A stretch of 64,000 bases of DNA from Bacteroidaceae bacterium (lineage in GTDB: Bacteria > Bacteroidota > Bacteroidia > Bacteroidales > Bacteroidaceae): positions 93,595 through 157,594 of the forward strand of contig CAAGLA010000034.1 of the NCBI GenBank assembly GCA_900770655.1, written 5' to 3'. Positions within the stretch are counted from its first letter, which is position 1, and each line of letters starts with the position of its first letter. A program made the position numbers and the translations under genes. Below the pieces are notes generated by a model that was not told where the DNA came from, made no database searches, and was given only the letters and a program-made list of their open reading frames with translations. Positions 17,131 to 26,021 of the stretch are shown here, piece by piece.

Positions 17131-18234
17131 ATGAAACATCCCGAAAACGACAGTGCATATAAAGGCCTTAAGGTGAACAGCGGTGTAGAGGGTGTAACGT
17201 CGGTAAACCCATACATCTCTTCTATAAGGCGCAGAAGGTTGCCGCAGCTCTCTGTGAACGACTATGTAGAGGGAATTTTAAAGGGTGACGTCACAGTGCT
17301 TAGCCGGGCTGTAACTCTTGTTGAAAGTGTGCTCCCGGAACACCAGAGTGTTGCACAGGAGGTTATAGAGAAGTGTCTGCCTCATTCCGGGCAATCGCTG
17401 CGGGTTGGTATAACCGGCGTTCCCGGTGCCGGAAAAAGCACCTCTATTGACTCCTTCGGTATGCACGTGCTCTCCCGTACGGGCGGAAAACTTGCAGTCC
17501 TTGCCGTAGATCCCAGCAGTGAACGCGGAAAAGGTAGTATTCTGGGCGACAAGACACGAATGGAACGGCTTGCAGTGCACCCTAATGCTTTTATACGTCC
17601 GAGTGCATCGGCAGGCTCTTTGGGTGGTGTCGCACGCAAGACCCGCGAGACTATAATCCTTTGCGAGGCGGCTGGTTTCGACAAGGTGTTTGTAGAAACG
17701 GTGGGTGTTGGGCAGAGCGAAACGGCTGTATGCTCAATGGTCGATTTTTTTCTGCTCATTCAAATAGCCGGTGCCGGTGATGAACTGCAGGGTATCAAAC
17801 GCGGTATAATGGAAATGGCCGATGCTATTGTTATAAACAAGGCCGACGGTGATAATGTGGATGAAGCGGCTCGCGCAGCTGTCCATTACAGGAATGCACT
17901 GCAGCTCTTCCCTATGCCTGCAAGCGGAATACGCCCCAGTGTTATGACCTGTTCAGGTTTTTACGACATTGGAATTAAAGAGGTGTGGGATGTTGTTTTC
18001 GATTATATAGAAAAGGTGAAACAGAACGGCTATTTCTATGAACACCGCCGTTTGCAACAGCGCTATTGGATGTATGAAACAATAGAGGAACATCTTAAAC
18101 AGCGTTTCTACAATGCCGAAGGGGTGAAGGATATGCTGGCGCAGTGTGAAGAAGAACTGCTGCTTGGCAGAATGACCTCTTTTGTAGCAGCAGCTAAGGT
18201 GCTGGAGTGTTTCGATGAAACTAACAAAAGATGA
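17131..18234 (+). CDS. meaB: Methylmalonyl-CoA mutase-associated GTPase MeaB
   Basis: 367 residues. G-protein motifs: Walker A GVPGAGKST (about 93-101), VDPSS, the Mg site in FVETVGVGQSE, and NKADG for base recognition. The C-terminal dimerisation arm contains HRRLQQRYWMYETIEE. MeaB protects and reloads the B12-dependent methylmalonyl-CoA mutase used in succinate-propionate fermentation. The mutase genes are not in this window, so it acts in trans. Its stop codon overlaps the next gene's start by 4 bp, giving translational coupling to the folate gene. Confidence 0.96.
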   Translation: MKHPENDSAYKGLKVNSGVEGVTSVNPYISSIRRRRLPQLSVNDYVEGILKGDVTVLSRAVTLVESVLPEHQSVAQEVIEKCLPHSGQSLRVGITGVPGAGKSTSIDSFGMHVLSRTGGKLAVLAVDPSSERGKGSILGDKTRMERLAVHPNAFIRPSASAGSLGGVARKTRETIILCEAAGFDKVFVETVGVGQSETAVCSMVDFFLLIQIAGAGDELQGIKRGIMEMADAIVINKADGDNVDEAARAAVHYRNALQLFPMPASGIRPSVMTCSGFYDIGIKEVWDVVFDYIEKVKQNGYFYEHRRLQQRYWMYETIEEHLKQRFYNAEGVKDMLAQCEEELLLGRMTSFVAAAKVLECFDETNKR

Positions 18235-18767
18235 GTATGGACAAGAAGGAACTGAGGCGGGTTGTGCGTGAAAGGCTCTCTTCTGTAGCGGATAGTGAGA
18301 AAGAGGCACGTTCGGCGCTTCTTTGCAAATCTCTTTTGAATACTCTTTCAGAATATGAAGGTGGAGTAGTGGCTCTCTATTCGCCACTTCCCGGCGAGGT
18401 TCAAGTGTGGCCTCTTATAACAGCTCTTTCCCTATCCTGCACAGTCGTTTTGCCACGTGTTGAAGGTGATACTATGCGTTTCTTTACATATTCGGAGCAT
18501 TCTATGGAAAAGGGTGCATACGGAATTCTGGAACCGGTGAACGGCCGCTGTGTCGTTCCCTCGGAGATAGATGTAATAGTAGTTCCCGGAGTGGCCTTTA
18601 CCGCAGAAGGTGCAAGAATAGGGCGTGGCAAGGGGTATTACGACAAATATATGTCGCAAACGGCTTTCAGAGCCGTGAAGATAGGTGTCTGCTTTAAAGA
18701 ACAGCTGCTTGGCAGTCTGCCTGTAGAGGAGCACGATATTTTTATGGACCGTGTAGAGGTTGGATAA
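18231..18767 (+). CDS. 5-formyltetrahydrofolate cyclo-ligase
   Basis: 178 residues from ATG 18231, which overlaps the meaB stop (ATGA). The N-terminal KKELRRVVRERL and the C-terminal signature ARIGRGKGYYDKYM are diagnostic for the MTHFS/YgfA family; VALYSPLPGEVQ lies between. The enzyme uses ATP to convert 5-formyl-THF to 5,10-methenyl-THF, returning an inhibitory folate storage form to one-carbon metabolism. It is co-transcribed with meaB and ends at a strong terminator shared with convergent pfkA. Confidence 0.95.
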   Translation: MSMDKKELRRVVRERLSSVADSEKEARSALLCKSLLNTLSEYEGGVVALYSPLPGEVQVWPLITALSLSCTVVLPRVEGDTMRFFTYSEHSMEKGAYGILEPVNGRCVVPSEIDVIVVPGVAFTAEGARIGRGKGYYDKYMSQTAFRAVKIGVCFKEQLLGSLPVEEHDIFMDRVEVG

Positions 18768-18783
18768 ATTGTTTGTTTGGCGG

Positions 18784-18828
18784 GTGTGCAAAAAGGAGTT
18801 TAGCGGCGCTAAACTCCTTTTTGCACAC
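18784..18828. terminator. Bidirectional terminator between the cyclo-ligase gene and pfkA
   Basis: A perfect 21-bp inverted repeat (18784-18804 with 18808-18828) with a 3-nt loop. The A5 and T5 runs inside the stem give a T-rich descending arm in both directions. It sits in the 78-bp gap between convergent genes. Confidence 0.85.
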
Positions 18829-18845
18829 TGTTGTGAGGCTCTTCT

Positions 18846-19832
18846 TTACGATGCAAGTATCTCCTGTGCGCGAACGGTTTCCTTGTCAATGGGCTTGTCG
18901 TCTTTTATTGCTTTTGTGAAAGGTATGTAGACAATCTCATTGTTTCTAAGTCCAATCATTACGTTACGCTGGCCTTCGAGCAGAGCGTCAATGGCTGCTA
19001 CGCCAAGACGGCTTGCAAGGATACGGTCGTTGGCAGTGGGGCTGCCGCCACGCTGCAGGTATCCAAGAATAGAAACGCGCACGTCGAGTTCGGGGAAACG
19101 CTGGCGCATTCCTTCGGCAACCTCCATAATGTTGTAGTCTTTTTCACGGCCTTCGGCAAACAGTACAATACTGCTGCTCTTTGTGCGGCGTAGTCCGTTG
19201 GCAATGAACTGGTTTATTCTTTCAAATTCCGGGTCAATCTCGGGAAGTACGCAGGCTTCGGCACCGGTTGCAATGGTTCCGTTAAGGGCTAGGAAACCGG
19301 CATCGCGGCCCATTACCTCTACAATGAACAGACGCTCGTGCGAAGAAGCTGTGTCGCGAATCTTGTCGACACACTCCATAATGGTGTTCAATGCTGTGTC
19401 GTAACCAATTGTAGTGTCTGTGCCGTAAAGGTCGTTGTCTATTGTTCCCGGCAGAGCAATGCAAGGTATGTCGAATTCACGTGCGAGGTTGTATGCTCCT
19501 GTAATAGAGCCGTCGCCGCCAATTACAACAAGAGCGTTTATACCCTCTTTCTGCAAGGTCTCGTATGCTTTTGCACGTCCCTCTTCGGTCTTGAACTCAT
19601 CGCAACGGCTTGTCTTCAGTATGGTGCCGCCTCGTTGAATGATGTTACTAACATTTTCGGTCTTGAACTCTTTTATTTCTCCGGTAATAAGTCCTTTATA
19701 GCCACGATAAATGGCTTTTACTTTAATTCCGTGAAAAATACAGGCACGGGTGACGGCGCGTATTGCCGCGTTCATTCCCGGGGCATCGCCGCCCGATGTC
19801 AGAATGCCTACGCATTGAATCTTGTTTCTCAT
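18846..19832 (-). CDS. pfkA: ATP-dependent 6-phosphofructokinase
   Basis: 328 residues. N-terminal [17 protein letters not shown], then GGDGS (105-109) and [20 protein letters not shown] (catalytic Asp). Gly rather than Asp in GGDGS marks the ATP-using type. C-terminal [15 protein letters not shown] is typical of bacterial PfkA. It phosphorylates fructose-6-phosphate in glycolysis. It lies one base after ispH in a leftward pfkA-ispH-cmk-porQ block (transcribed porQ first). A PPi-dependent paralogue is encoded at 45667-47313. Confidence 0.97.
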   Translation of the reverse strand: MRNKIQCVGILTSGGDAPGMNAAIRAVTRACIFHGIKVKAIYRGYKGLITGEIKEFKTENVSNIIQRGGTILKTSRCDEFKTEEGRAKAYETLQKEGINALVVIGGDGSITGAYNLAREFDIPCIALPGTIDNDLYGTDTTIGYDTALNTIMECVDKIRDTASSHERLFIVEVMGRDAGFLALNGTIATGAEACVLPEIDPEFERINQFIANGLRRTKSSSIVLFAEGREKDYNIMEVAEGMRQRFPELDVRVSILGYLQRGGSPTANDRILASRLGVAAIDALLEGQRNVMIGLRNNEIVYIPFTKAIKDDKPIDKETVRAQEILAS

Positions 19833-19833
19833 A

Positions 19834-20706
19834 TTATTTGTTGTTATGATAGTTTATTACAGCTTGTTTGCAATTCTCCATAAGCCACTTAGGGGTAGAG
19901 GTGGCTCCGCATATACCTATTGACGCAACACCGTTGGTGAGTGCAAAGTCTATATCTTCGGGGCCTTCTATCTGGTGCGAATTTGGGTTCACCCTCTTAC
20001 ACTCGTTGAATAGGATTTTGCCGTTGGAGCTCTTCTTGCCGCACACGAAGAATATAAGTTCGTGCGACTTTGCAAAATTTCCAATACCGTTCATCCTGTT
20101 TGCCACTTGCCCGCATACGGTATTGAACGATTCGCACTCTTTCTCTTGTGCTACGCTGTTCTTTATTGCTTCTACAATCTGCTTGTAGCCTTCGAGCGAT
20201 TTGGTGGTCTGTGAATATATATAGGTGTTCTTGCTCTTGTCTATTCTGTCGAGCTGCGAGGTGTTCTCTATTACTATTGCCTCTCCGTGGGTTTGCCCTA
20301 CAAGGCCAAGGACTTCGGCGTGTCCCGCCTGTCCGTGTATAATAATCTGGCGTTCCTCGTTTGCCGTGTCCTGCCATTTTTTCTTTATGCGTTGCTGCAA
20401 CTTGAGCACCACAGGGCAGGTGGCATCTATGAGCTCGAGATTGTTTCTCTTTGCTATTTCGTATGTTTCGGGCGGCTCGCCGTGTGCTCTCAGCAGAACT
20501 TTTGCGTTGTGGAGGCTGCGGTATGTCTCGTGGTCTATAGTTACAAGCCCAAGTTGCTTTAGCCTGTCACATTCAATGCTGTTGTGCACAATATCTCCAA
20601 GACAGTACAGGGTACCGCCTGAGACAAGTTCCTCTTCGGCCTTTTTAATGGCTGTCGTTACACCGAAGCAGAAACCTGAATGGTCGTCTATCTCTATATT
20701 CAACAT
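19834..20706 (-). CDS. ispH: 4-hydroxy-3-methylbut-2-enyl diphosphate reductase IspH
   Basis: 290 residues. The three cysteines that hold the Fe-S cluster are visible at about 13 (GFCFGV), 97 (DATCPVV) and 198 ([11 protein letters not shown]), with substrate-site histidines in RAHGEPP and [10 protein letters not shown]. IspH makes IPP and DMAPP in the last step of the MEP isoprenoid pathway. Its ATG overlaps the end of cmk by 7 bp and its stop is one base before pfkA. The polyprenyl synthase at 23523 uses its products. Confidence 0.97.
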   Translation of the reverse strand: MLNIEIDDHSGFCFGVTTAIKKAEEELVSGGTLYCLGDIVHNSIECDRLKQLGLVTIDHETYRSLHNAKVLLRAHGEPPETYEIAKRNNLELIDATCPVVLKLQQRIKKKWQDTANEERQIIIHGQAGHAEVLGLVGQTHGEAIVIENTSQLDRIDKSKNTYIYSQTTKSLEGYKQIVEAIKNSVAQEKECESFNTVCGQVANRMNGIGNFAKSHELIFFVCGKKSSNGKILFNECKRVNPNSHQIEGPEDIDFALTNGVASIGICGATSTPKWLMENCKQAVINYHNNK

Positions 20707-21392
20707 TGCTCTGTTATTTTATGGAACTCTTCTATTAGCCAGTTCATCTGTTCTTCGCGGGTGAGGTTGCTGTTGTCGAGCAACAAAGCGTCGTCGGCTC
20801 TCTTCAACGGGCTAATCTCCCTTGTCTGGTCAATGTGGTCGCGCAGCTGCACGTTCTCCAGAATCTCGGCAAAGTCGGCTTTGTCGCCACGCGCTGTCAG
20901 CTCGTCGTAACGGCGCTTTGCCCTCACTTCGGCCGAAGCTGTGACAAACACCTTCATTTCGGCATCGGGGAATACTGTGGTACCTATATCGCGGCCATCC
21001 ATAACAATACCCTTCTGCTTGCCCATTTCGCGTTGTTGGGCTATCATTTCCTCTCTGACAAAAGCGAGGGTTGCCACTTGGCTCACCATACGCGAAACAT
21101 CGAGCGACCTTATCTCGTGCTCTACATTAACCCCGTTAAGGAATGTAATGGAGTTCTTTGTTTCTGGGTCTGCCTCGAAACTTATCTTTATCTCGGGCAT
21201 CTTTGCCTGAAGCGCAGCTGTGTCAACCTTTTCGTCTTTTATAAGCCCGTTCTGCATACAAAAGAGCGTGACGGCGCGGTACATTGCACCGCTGTCGAAA
21301 TAGAGGTAACCAATGTTTCTTGCAAGAGCCTTTGCCATAGTGCTCTTGCCGCAGGATGAAAATCCGTCAATGGCTATTATTATTTTTTTCAT
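20700..21392 (-). CDS. cmk: Cytidylate kinase
   Basis: ATG 21392 (MKKIIIAIDGFSSCGKST) places the P-loop at residues 10-17 as in the family; the longer frame to 21413 adds only a short extension. About 230 residues. Other landmarks: YFDSGAMYRAVT, the CMP-binding insert with SFEADPETKNSITFLNGV, and MDGRDIGTTVFPDAEMKVFVTAS. It phosphorylates CMP and dCMP. It overlaps ispH by 7 bp and follows porQ by 26 bp. Confidence 0.97.
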   Translation of the reverse strand: MKKIIIAIDGFSSCGKSTMAKALARNIGYLYFDSGAMYRAVTLFCMQNGLIKDEKVDTAALQAKMPEIKISFEADPETKNSITFLNGVNVEHEIRSLDVSRMVSQVATLAFVREEMIAQQREMGKQKGIVMDGRDIGTTVFPDAEMKVFVTASAEVRAKRRYDELTARGDKADFAEILENVQLRDHIDQTREISPLKRADDALLLDNSNLTREEQMNWLIEEFHKITEQC

Positions 21393-21418
21393 TGTTCTTA
21401 TGCTTGTTTCCATTATTG

Positions 21419-22396
21419 TTATAAAGAGTAAGATAGGTTAAACAGGAACGACGATGATGAAACGTGAAGCTTGCTGTACGAAACTCCAAGCTTTATTTTG
21501 CTGACATTAAGCCCGGCACCGGCAGTGAAACCGTCCCATTTGCTGCCTCCGGCCGAAAGCTCCTTTCCCATACGGTAATTGTACCCTGCCGAAAGGTAGA
21601 AGTTCTTCCCTATAAGCACATCTGCGCCTAAAACAACGTGTTTCAGCAACAGTTCGCTGAAATTATCCTCGCTGCCATCGGCATTGTAGAAATCCTTTTT
21701 ATCCCACTTGTGAAGATTGGTGAATGTAGCCGAAATTCTAATAGGTGCGTGTGACAGCCTTTTGGTGAATCCTATCTGTATATCTATGGGCATAGTTTCG
21801 TTGCGTTCTTCAAAAGCCTTTACCTGCCCGCCGAGGTTCTTGAATGTGAGCGAGGCCGAAAAGTCTGAATCGGGGTTGTAGTAGTTGAGGCCCAAATCGA
21901 CTCCCAGTGCAACCGAGCTCATACTCTCATATTTTGAATATATGAATTTTCCCGATACTCCACCGCTCCATCTATCGCTCAGCAGGTAGCTGTACATAAT
22001 TGACATTTCAATATCTTTTGCACTGAACGAGCCTGTGGGGGTGTTATCTTCGGTGTATCCTTCAAATGTCCCGTAATCGACATACCGTGCGGCAATTGCG
22101 CCTACAGAACGTTCCCCGAATACTTTGTTGAATGCAGCTCCGGCAACTTTGCTGTCGCTCATATAGGTCATATATGAAAGATTTATGGTCTTGTCTGTAA
22201 CGTTTATAAGGAGCGCCGGGTTTTGCAACGATAATGTTATGTCGTCGTCAATTACCGAAATGTTGCACCCGCCGAGCCCTGCAGCCCGTGAGGAGTATGG
22301 GAGTCTAAGGAAATTGAACGCATTTTCTCCTGCTTGCCCTGTGGCAAGAAGGGGAATTGTAATAAAAAACAAAAAAATGAGATTTTTAAGTTTCAC
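21419..22396 (-). CDS. porQ: Type IX secretion system protein PorQ
   Basis: Start GTG 22396 (read as MKLKNLIFLFFITIPLLATGQA) gives a proper signal peptide; AGGA lies 6 nt upstream. ATGs at 22471 and 22522 would add a non-secretory leader. About 325 residues predicting an outer-membrane beta barrel. PorQ signature near the N-terminus: NAFNFLRLPYSSRAAGLGGCNISV and DDITLSLQNPALL. PorQ works with PorU, PorV and PorZ in attaching type IX cargo to the cell surface. Location beside cmk-ispH-pfkA is a common Bacteroidetes arrangement and supports the call. Confidence 0.9.
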   Translation of the reverse strand: MKLKNLIFLFFITIPLLATGQAGENAFNFLRLPYSSRAAGLGGCNISVIDDDITLSLQNPALLINVTDKTINLSYMTYMSDSKVAGAAFNKVFGERSVGAIAARYVDYGTFEGYTEDNTPTGSFSAKDIEMSIMYSYLLSDRWSGGVSGKFIYSKYESMSSVALGVDLGLNYYNPDSDFSASLTFKNLGGQVKAFEERNETMPIDIQIGFTKRLSHAPIRISATFTNLHKWDKKDFYNADGSEDNFSELLLKHVVLGADVLIGKNFYLSAGYNYRMGKELSAGGSKWDGFTAGAGLNVSKIKLGVSYSKLHVSSSSFLFNLSYSL

Positions 22397-22446
22397 GTTC
22401 CTAATATTTTGTTTAGCTTTGCAAACAGATATGTTCCATTTCTTTG

Positions 22447-22454
22447 CGAAGATA
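22447..22454 (-). promoter_or_regulatory. Candidate -7 element for porQ-cmk-ispH-pfkA
   Basis: On the minus strand TATCTTCG lies about 50 bp before the proposed GTG start of porQ. It matches the TATCTTCG variant seen elsewhere in the window. Its position downstream of ATG 22471 and 22522 supports the internal GTG start. Confidence 0.4.
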
Positions 22455-22625
22455 CAGATTTTTTTTGTCATTCTACTATGTGATGCATATAAATTAAGTG
22501 GTAAAAAAGTTGCGGCAAGCAAAAAAATAACGGATTAGCGTCCCTTTTATTTGTGTATTGCAAAGAAAATATCGTTAAAATAAAAAAAAAGATAGATTTC
22601 ATCGTGTGTGTTGAAAAATATTGTT

Positions 22626-22633
22626 TATTTTTG
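22626..22633 (+). promoter_or_regulatory. Candidate -7 element for tonB
   Basis: TATTTTTG fits TAnnTTTG, 35 bp before the tonB ATG. A correctly spaced TTTG is not evident. The rest of the 272-bp divergent gap is A/T-rich with no other recognisable feature. Confidence 0.4.
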
Positions 22634-22668
22634 TCGATTAGAAAGAAAATAGAAAAAAACATATAATA

Positions 22669-23412
22669 ATGAGTACTGAAAAGAATCAAAAGATTAAAGG
22701 CATTGAGTTGCTTGAGGTAAAGAAGAGTGACAAGGCTAACCTTGAGTCTAACAGGTCGGTTTGGTTGCTGATTGGTTTCGTTGTAGCTCTTGGAGCAATG
22801 TTCGCATTCCTTGAATGGACAACATTCGAAGATAAGGACAAACCTTTGATGGCTATGAACAAGAGTGTTGAAGATGAACCTATCATTATGATTGAAATAC
22901 CTATTACTCTGCCCGAAAAGAAAGTGGTTCCCCCGCCACCTGAATCAAAGGAGATTGTCGACATTCTTGAAATTGTAGAGGATGAAGATATTGAAATAGA
23001 CGAGAGCCAGCTCGTTTCAAACGAAATTGTAAGTGAGTATGCCGATTACACAGACACTGAAATTATCGTTGCCGAGGAGGAAATAGATGAGGATGTTGTC
23101 TTCCAAGTAGTAGAGCAGCAGCCCGAATTCCCCGGTGGTCTTCAGGCTCTTTATAAATACCTTGCCGATAATATCAACTATCCGCGTGTTTCTCGCGAGA
23201 ACGGTTCACAGGGCCGTGTGTTCATCCGTTTCGTCGTAAATACCGACGGTTCAATACAGGATGCCGAAGTTATCAGGTCATCGGGTGACGTTTATCTCGA
23301 CCGCGAGGCTGTTCGCGTGGTAAGCGGTATGCCCAAGTGGAGTCCCGGTATGCAGTCGGGTAAGGCTGTAAGAGTATACTTTACAGTGCCGGTATTGTTT
23401 AAACTACAGTAA
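22669..23412 (+). CDS. tonB: TonB energy transducer
   Basis: 247 residues. A short cytoplasmic head, one membrane helix (about 31-49, VWLLIGFVVALGAMFAFLEW), a periplasmic stretch with VVPPPPESKE and many acidic residues, then the C-terminal TonB domain (PEFPGGLQALYKYLADNINYP, GRVFIRFVVNTDGSI, REAVRVVSGMPKWSPGMQSGK). It transmits proton-motive force from ExbB/ExbD to outer-membrane receptors such as the SusC protein at 6874. exbB and exbD are not adjacent. Monocistronic, ending at a hairpin. Confidence 0.95.
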   Translation: MSTEKNQKIKGIELLEVKKSDKANLESNRSVWLLIGFVVALGAMFAFLEWTTFEDKDKPLMAMNKSVEDEPIIMIEIPITLPEKKVVPPPPESKEIVDILEIVEDEDIEIDESQLVSNEIVSEYADYTDTEIIVAEEEIDEDVVFQVVEQQPEFPGGLQALYKYLADNINYPRVSRENGSQGRVFIRFVVNTDGSIQDAEVIRSSGDVYLDREAVRVVSGMPKWSPGMQSGKAVRVYFTVPVLFKLQ

Positions 23413-23472
23413 TTTGTTGACATATCGGTAGGGCAGTGTGTCTAAAAAACTGCCGTGTTTTTAAAAACCATA

Positions 23473-23510
23473 CAAGCGGTGTGTCAAAAGGGCACACCGC
23501 TTGCCTTTTA
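23473..23510 (+). terminator. Terminator after tonB
   Basis: Inverted repeat CAAGCGGTGTG (23473-23483) with CACACCGCTTG (23493-23503) and a 9-nt loop, followed by CCTTTTA. The U tract is short. It ends 13 bp before the next gene's ATG, so it could also lie in that gene's leader. Confidence 0.6.
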
Positions 23511-23522
23511 AATATTACAACT

Positions 23523-24497
23523 ATGTATAATTGGGAAGAGACAAGAGACATTGTTAATGAGTTTATCGATAAACTCGAGTTTGAAAGAGAACCGCTGGAA
23601 CTCTATGCACCTATAAGGTATACTCTCGCGCAGAGTGGCAAGCGTGTGCGCCCGGTACTTTTTCTAATGGCCTATAATATATATAAGGAGAATATTCAGG
23701 AAGCGTTGTACCCGGCAGTAGCAGTTGAGACCTACCACAACTATACCCTCATACACGACGATGTTATGGACAGAGCCACAATACGTCGTGGCAAGCCCAC
23801 CGTTTGTGCAAAATGGGGCGACACGGCAGCAATTCTTTCGGGCGATACAATGCTTGTTCTCGCATACGAATTCCTCTCACACGTGCCTGCCGACAAACTG
23901 CCGCAGATGCTTTCGCTATTTACCGAAACAGCAAAGGAAATAGGCGATGGCCAGCAGTACGACCTTGATTTCGAGAACAGGGATAATGTGCCCGAAGAGG
24001 AGTATCTTGAGATGATACGTCTTAAGACATCGGTTTTGCTTGCAGCAGCTATGAAACTTGGCGGTATGCTTGCCGGTGCCCCGAAGGAGGACCTTGACAA
24101 TCTGTATGCCTACGGCGAGACAATGGGTCTTGCTTTCCAGCTGCAGGACGACCTGCTCGATGTATATGCCGACCAGTCGCTCTTCGGTAAGAAGATTGGC
24201 GGTGATATATGCTGCAACAAAAAGACCTTCCTGCTCATTACGGCTATGAACTTGGCTTCGCCCGAACAACTCTCAAAAATGAAGGAGTGGATGGCTATGA
24301 GCGAGTTCGACGCCGACGAAAAGATTGCGTATTTCACATCGGTATATAACGAATTGGGTGTAAGGGAAATTTGCGAACAGCGTATACAGTCTCTTTTTGC
24401 CAAATGTGACGAATACATAGACCGCGTGTCTGTACCCGAAGAGAAGAAGAAATATCTTAAAGAATTTGCAAATTCACTTCTTGACAGAAACCTTTAA
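23523..24497 (+). CDS. Polyprenyl (isoprenyl) diphosphate synthase
   Basis: ATG 23523 (MYNWEETRDIV) gives 324 residues; the longer frame passes through the terminator hairpin. First Asp-rich motif LIHDDVMDRATIRRGKP, second QLQDDLLDVYAD, and SGKRVRP near the N-terminus. The enzyme condenses IPP with allylic diphosphates. The first motif has the short DDxxD spacing rather than the DDxxxxD of IspA-type farnesyl synthases, so chain length (C15, C20 or longer) cannot be read from sequence. It heads a rightward run through 29243. Confidence 0.9.
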   Translation: MYNWEETRDIVNEFIDKLEFEREPLELYAPIRYTLAQSGKRVRPVLFLMAYNIYKENIQEALYPAVAVETYHNYTLIHDDVMDRATIRRGKPTVCAKWGDTAAILSGDTMLVLAYEFLSHVPADKLPQMLSLFTETAKEIGDGQQYDLDFENRDNVPEEEYLEMIRLKTSVLLAAAMKLGGMLAGAPKEDLDNLYAYGETMGLAFQLQDDLLDVYADQSLFGKKIGGDICCNKKTFLLITAMNLASPEQLSKMKEWMAMSEFDADEKIAYFTSVYNELGVREICEQRIQSLFAKCDEYIDRVSVPEEKKKYLKEFANSLLDRNL

Positions 24498-24514
24498 TAT
24501 CCCTCTATTCAGTA

Positions 24515-25234
24515 ATGCCCTATCGTAGACTACCAAAGACCGACCAAGCACGTATCCGCGCCCTAAAGGCTGCGGTAGATAGCAGTGTTGTCAATGGTGT
24601 CTTCACAAATGTGCTTTCGCATAATACCTACCACAGGGCAAAGGATTTCCTTGAAAGGTTCTCGCGCGAAGTGGGCATATACAAACGTTGCGTTGCCCAG
24701 CAGTCGTCGAAACGGGGCAACGAGAACTACGAGGCTGCCCTAAAGAAGGCGCGTATGTATGTGTCGCACTTTATACAGGTATTGAGTATGTCCATTGTGC
24801 GCGGAGAGATAGCACGGAGCAAGCGCCCCTATTATGGTCTGCCCGAAAATGAAGATACTGTGCCGAATCTTTTTGCAGAATCGGCGGTGCTTGAGTGGGG
24901 CGGAAAGATAATAGAAGGCGAGCGGCGCAGGCAGGCCGAAGGTGGTGTTCCGGTATATAACCCCACAATGGGGCGTGTGTCGGTTGTGTATGAACTCTTT
25001 AAGGAGATGCACGACAACCAGCAGGCGCTTCAACAGCTTACGGCGGAGGCTTTGAACAATATATCGGATATGAGGTTCGAAGCCGACGAAATAATCTTTG
25101 AGGCGTGGGGAGAAATTGAGAAGGCATTTGCATCGCTTTCGGGCGAAGCGCGTTTGAAGAAGTGCGCTTCGTACGGCGTGATATATTACTATCGTCGCGA
25201 TAGGGGGGCTAAGAACGTGGGTGAAAATGATTGA
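24515..25234 (+). CDS. Conserved hypothetical protein between isoprenyl synthase and tatD
   Basis: 239 residues, no signal peptide or membrane helix. Basic N-terminal half (MPYRRLPKTDQARIRALKAA, FLERFSREVGIYKRC), mostly helical, with a conserved-looking PTMGRVSVVYELFKEM and many Glu and Ala residues in the C-terminal half. I do not recognise a domain. It starts 17 bp after the synthase and overlaps tatD by 8 bp or more, so it is translationally coupled to a housekeeping operon. A cytoplasmic role is inferred. Confidence 0.7.
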   Translation: MPYRRLPKTDQARIRALKAAVDSSVVNGVFTNVLSHNTYHRAKDFLERFSREVGIYKRCVAQQSSKRGNENYEAALKKARMYVSHFIQVLSMSIVRGEIARSKRPYYGLPENEDTVPNLFAESAVLEWGGKIIEGERRRQAEGGVPVYNPTMGRVSVVYELFKEMHDNQQALQQLTAEALNNISDMRFEADEIIFEAWGEIEKAFASLSGEARLKKCASYGVIYYYRRDRGAKNVGEND

Positions 25235-26021
25235 GTTCATAGATACACATACACACCTTTTTGAACCTGAATTCAACGAAGACAGGGATGCTGCCGTGCA
25301 ACGGGCTTTGGACGCAGGTGTGCGTACACTGTGCCTGCCTTGTATCAATTATGGTTCAATAGAGCGTGTGCAGAATATGTGCAGCGTTTATGCAGGAACT
25401 TGTTATGGAATGGCGGGGCTGCACCCCACAGAGGTAGACGATGGCTACCTTGCTGTTTTGGATAAAATGTACAGCCTGCTGAAGAATGACAGTTCTATTA
25501 TTGCGATAGGCGAGGTGGGGCTCGATTTCTATTGGGACGAAAAATACAGAAAAGAGCAGATAGATGCCTTTTCTTGCCAAATAGATTGGGCCGAAGAGAC
25601 AGGGCTTCCGCTTGCAATACATTCGCGCTCAGCCTTTGAAGAACTTTATGCAATAATGGATAGCAGGCGAGGAAGAGCTCTTAGCGGTGTTTTTCATTGT
25701 TTTTCGGGCACAGCAGAAGAGGCGCAGAAACTGCTGTCATTCAATGATTTCTATTTGGGTATAGGCGGTGTGCTGACCTACAAGAACTCCACTCTGCCCC
25801 AAGCCTTGAAGGATGTTCCGCTTGAAAGAATTGTGCTGGAAACCGATTCCCCCTATCTTTCGCCGGTGCCTCACCGCGGCAAGCGAAACGAGAGTGCATA
25901 TATACCTTGTGTTGCAGCGGCTCTGGCAACGCTTTACGGAACAAGCATAGAAGAGGTGGCGAGGGTAACAACAGCCAATGCCCGCAAGCTCTTCCCTAAA
26001 TTGCAGAATAATGGATTTTAA
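25227..26021 (+). CDS. tatD: TatD-family metal-dependent hydrolase
   Basis: ATG 25227 (MIEFIDTHTHLFEPEF) is preferred; a GTG at 25221 in the same frame adds two residues. About 264 residues. Metal ligands of the amidohydrolase barrel: DTHTHL, the Glu in AIGEVGLDFYWD, the His in AIHSRSA, VFHCFSG, and the Asp in LETDSPYLSPVPHRGKRNE. TatD proteins are 3'-5' nucleases and general metal hydrolases in DNA repair and RNA turnover. It overlaps the upstream hypothetical gene and overlaps the DAHP synthase gene by 11 bp. Confidence 0.94.
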   Translation: MIEFIDTHTHLFEPEFNEDRDAAVQRALDAGVRTLCLPCINYGSIERVQNMCSVYAGTCYGMAGLHPTEVDDGYLAVLDKMYSLLKNDSSIIAIGEVGLDFYWDEKYRKEQIDAFSCQIDWAEETGLPLAIHSRSAFEELYAIMDSRRGRALSGVFHCFSGTAEEAQKLLSFNDFYLGIGGVLTYKNSTLPQALKDVPLERIVLETDSPYLSPVPHRGKRNESAYIPCVAAALATLYGTSIEEVARVTTANARKLFPKLQNNGF

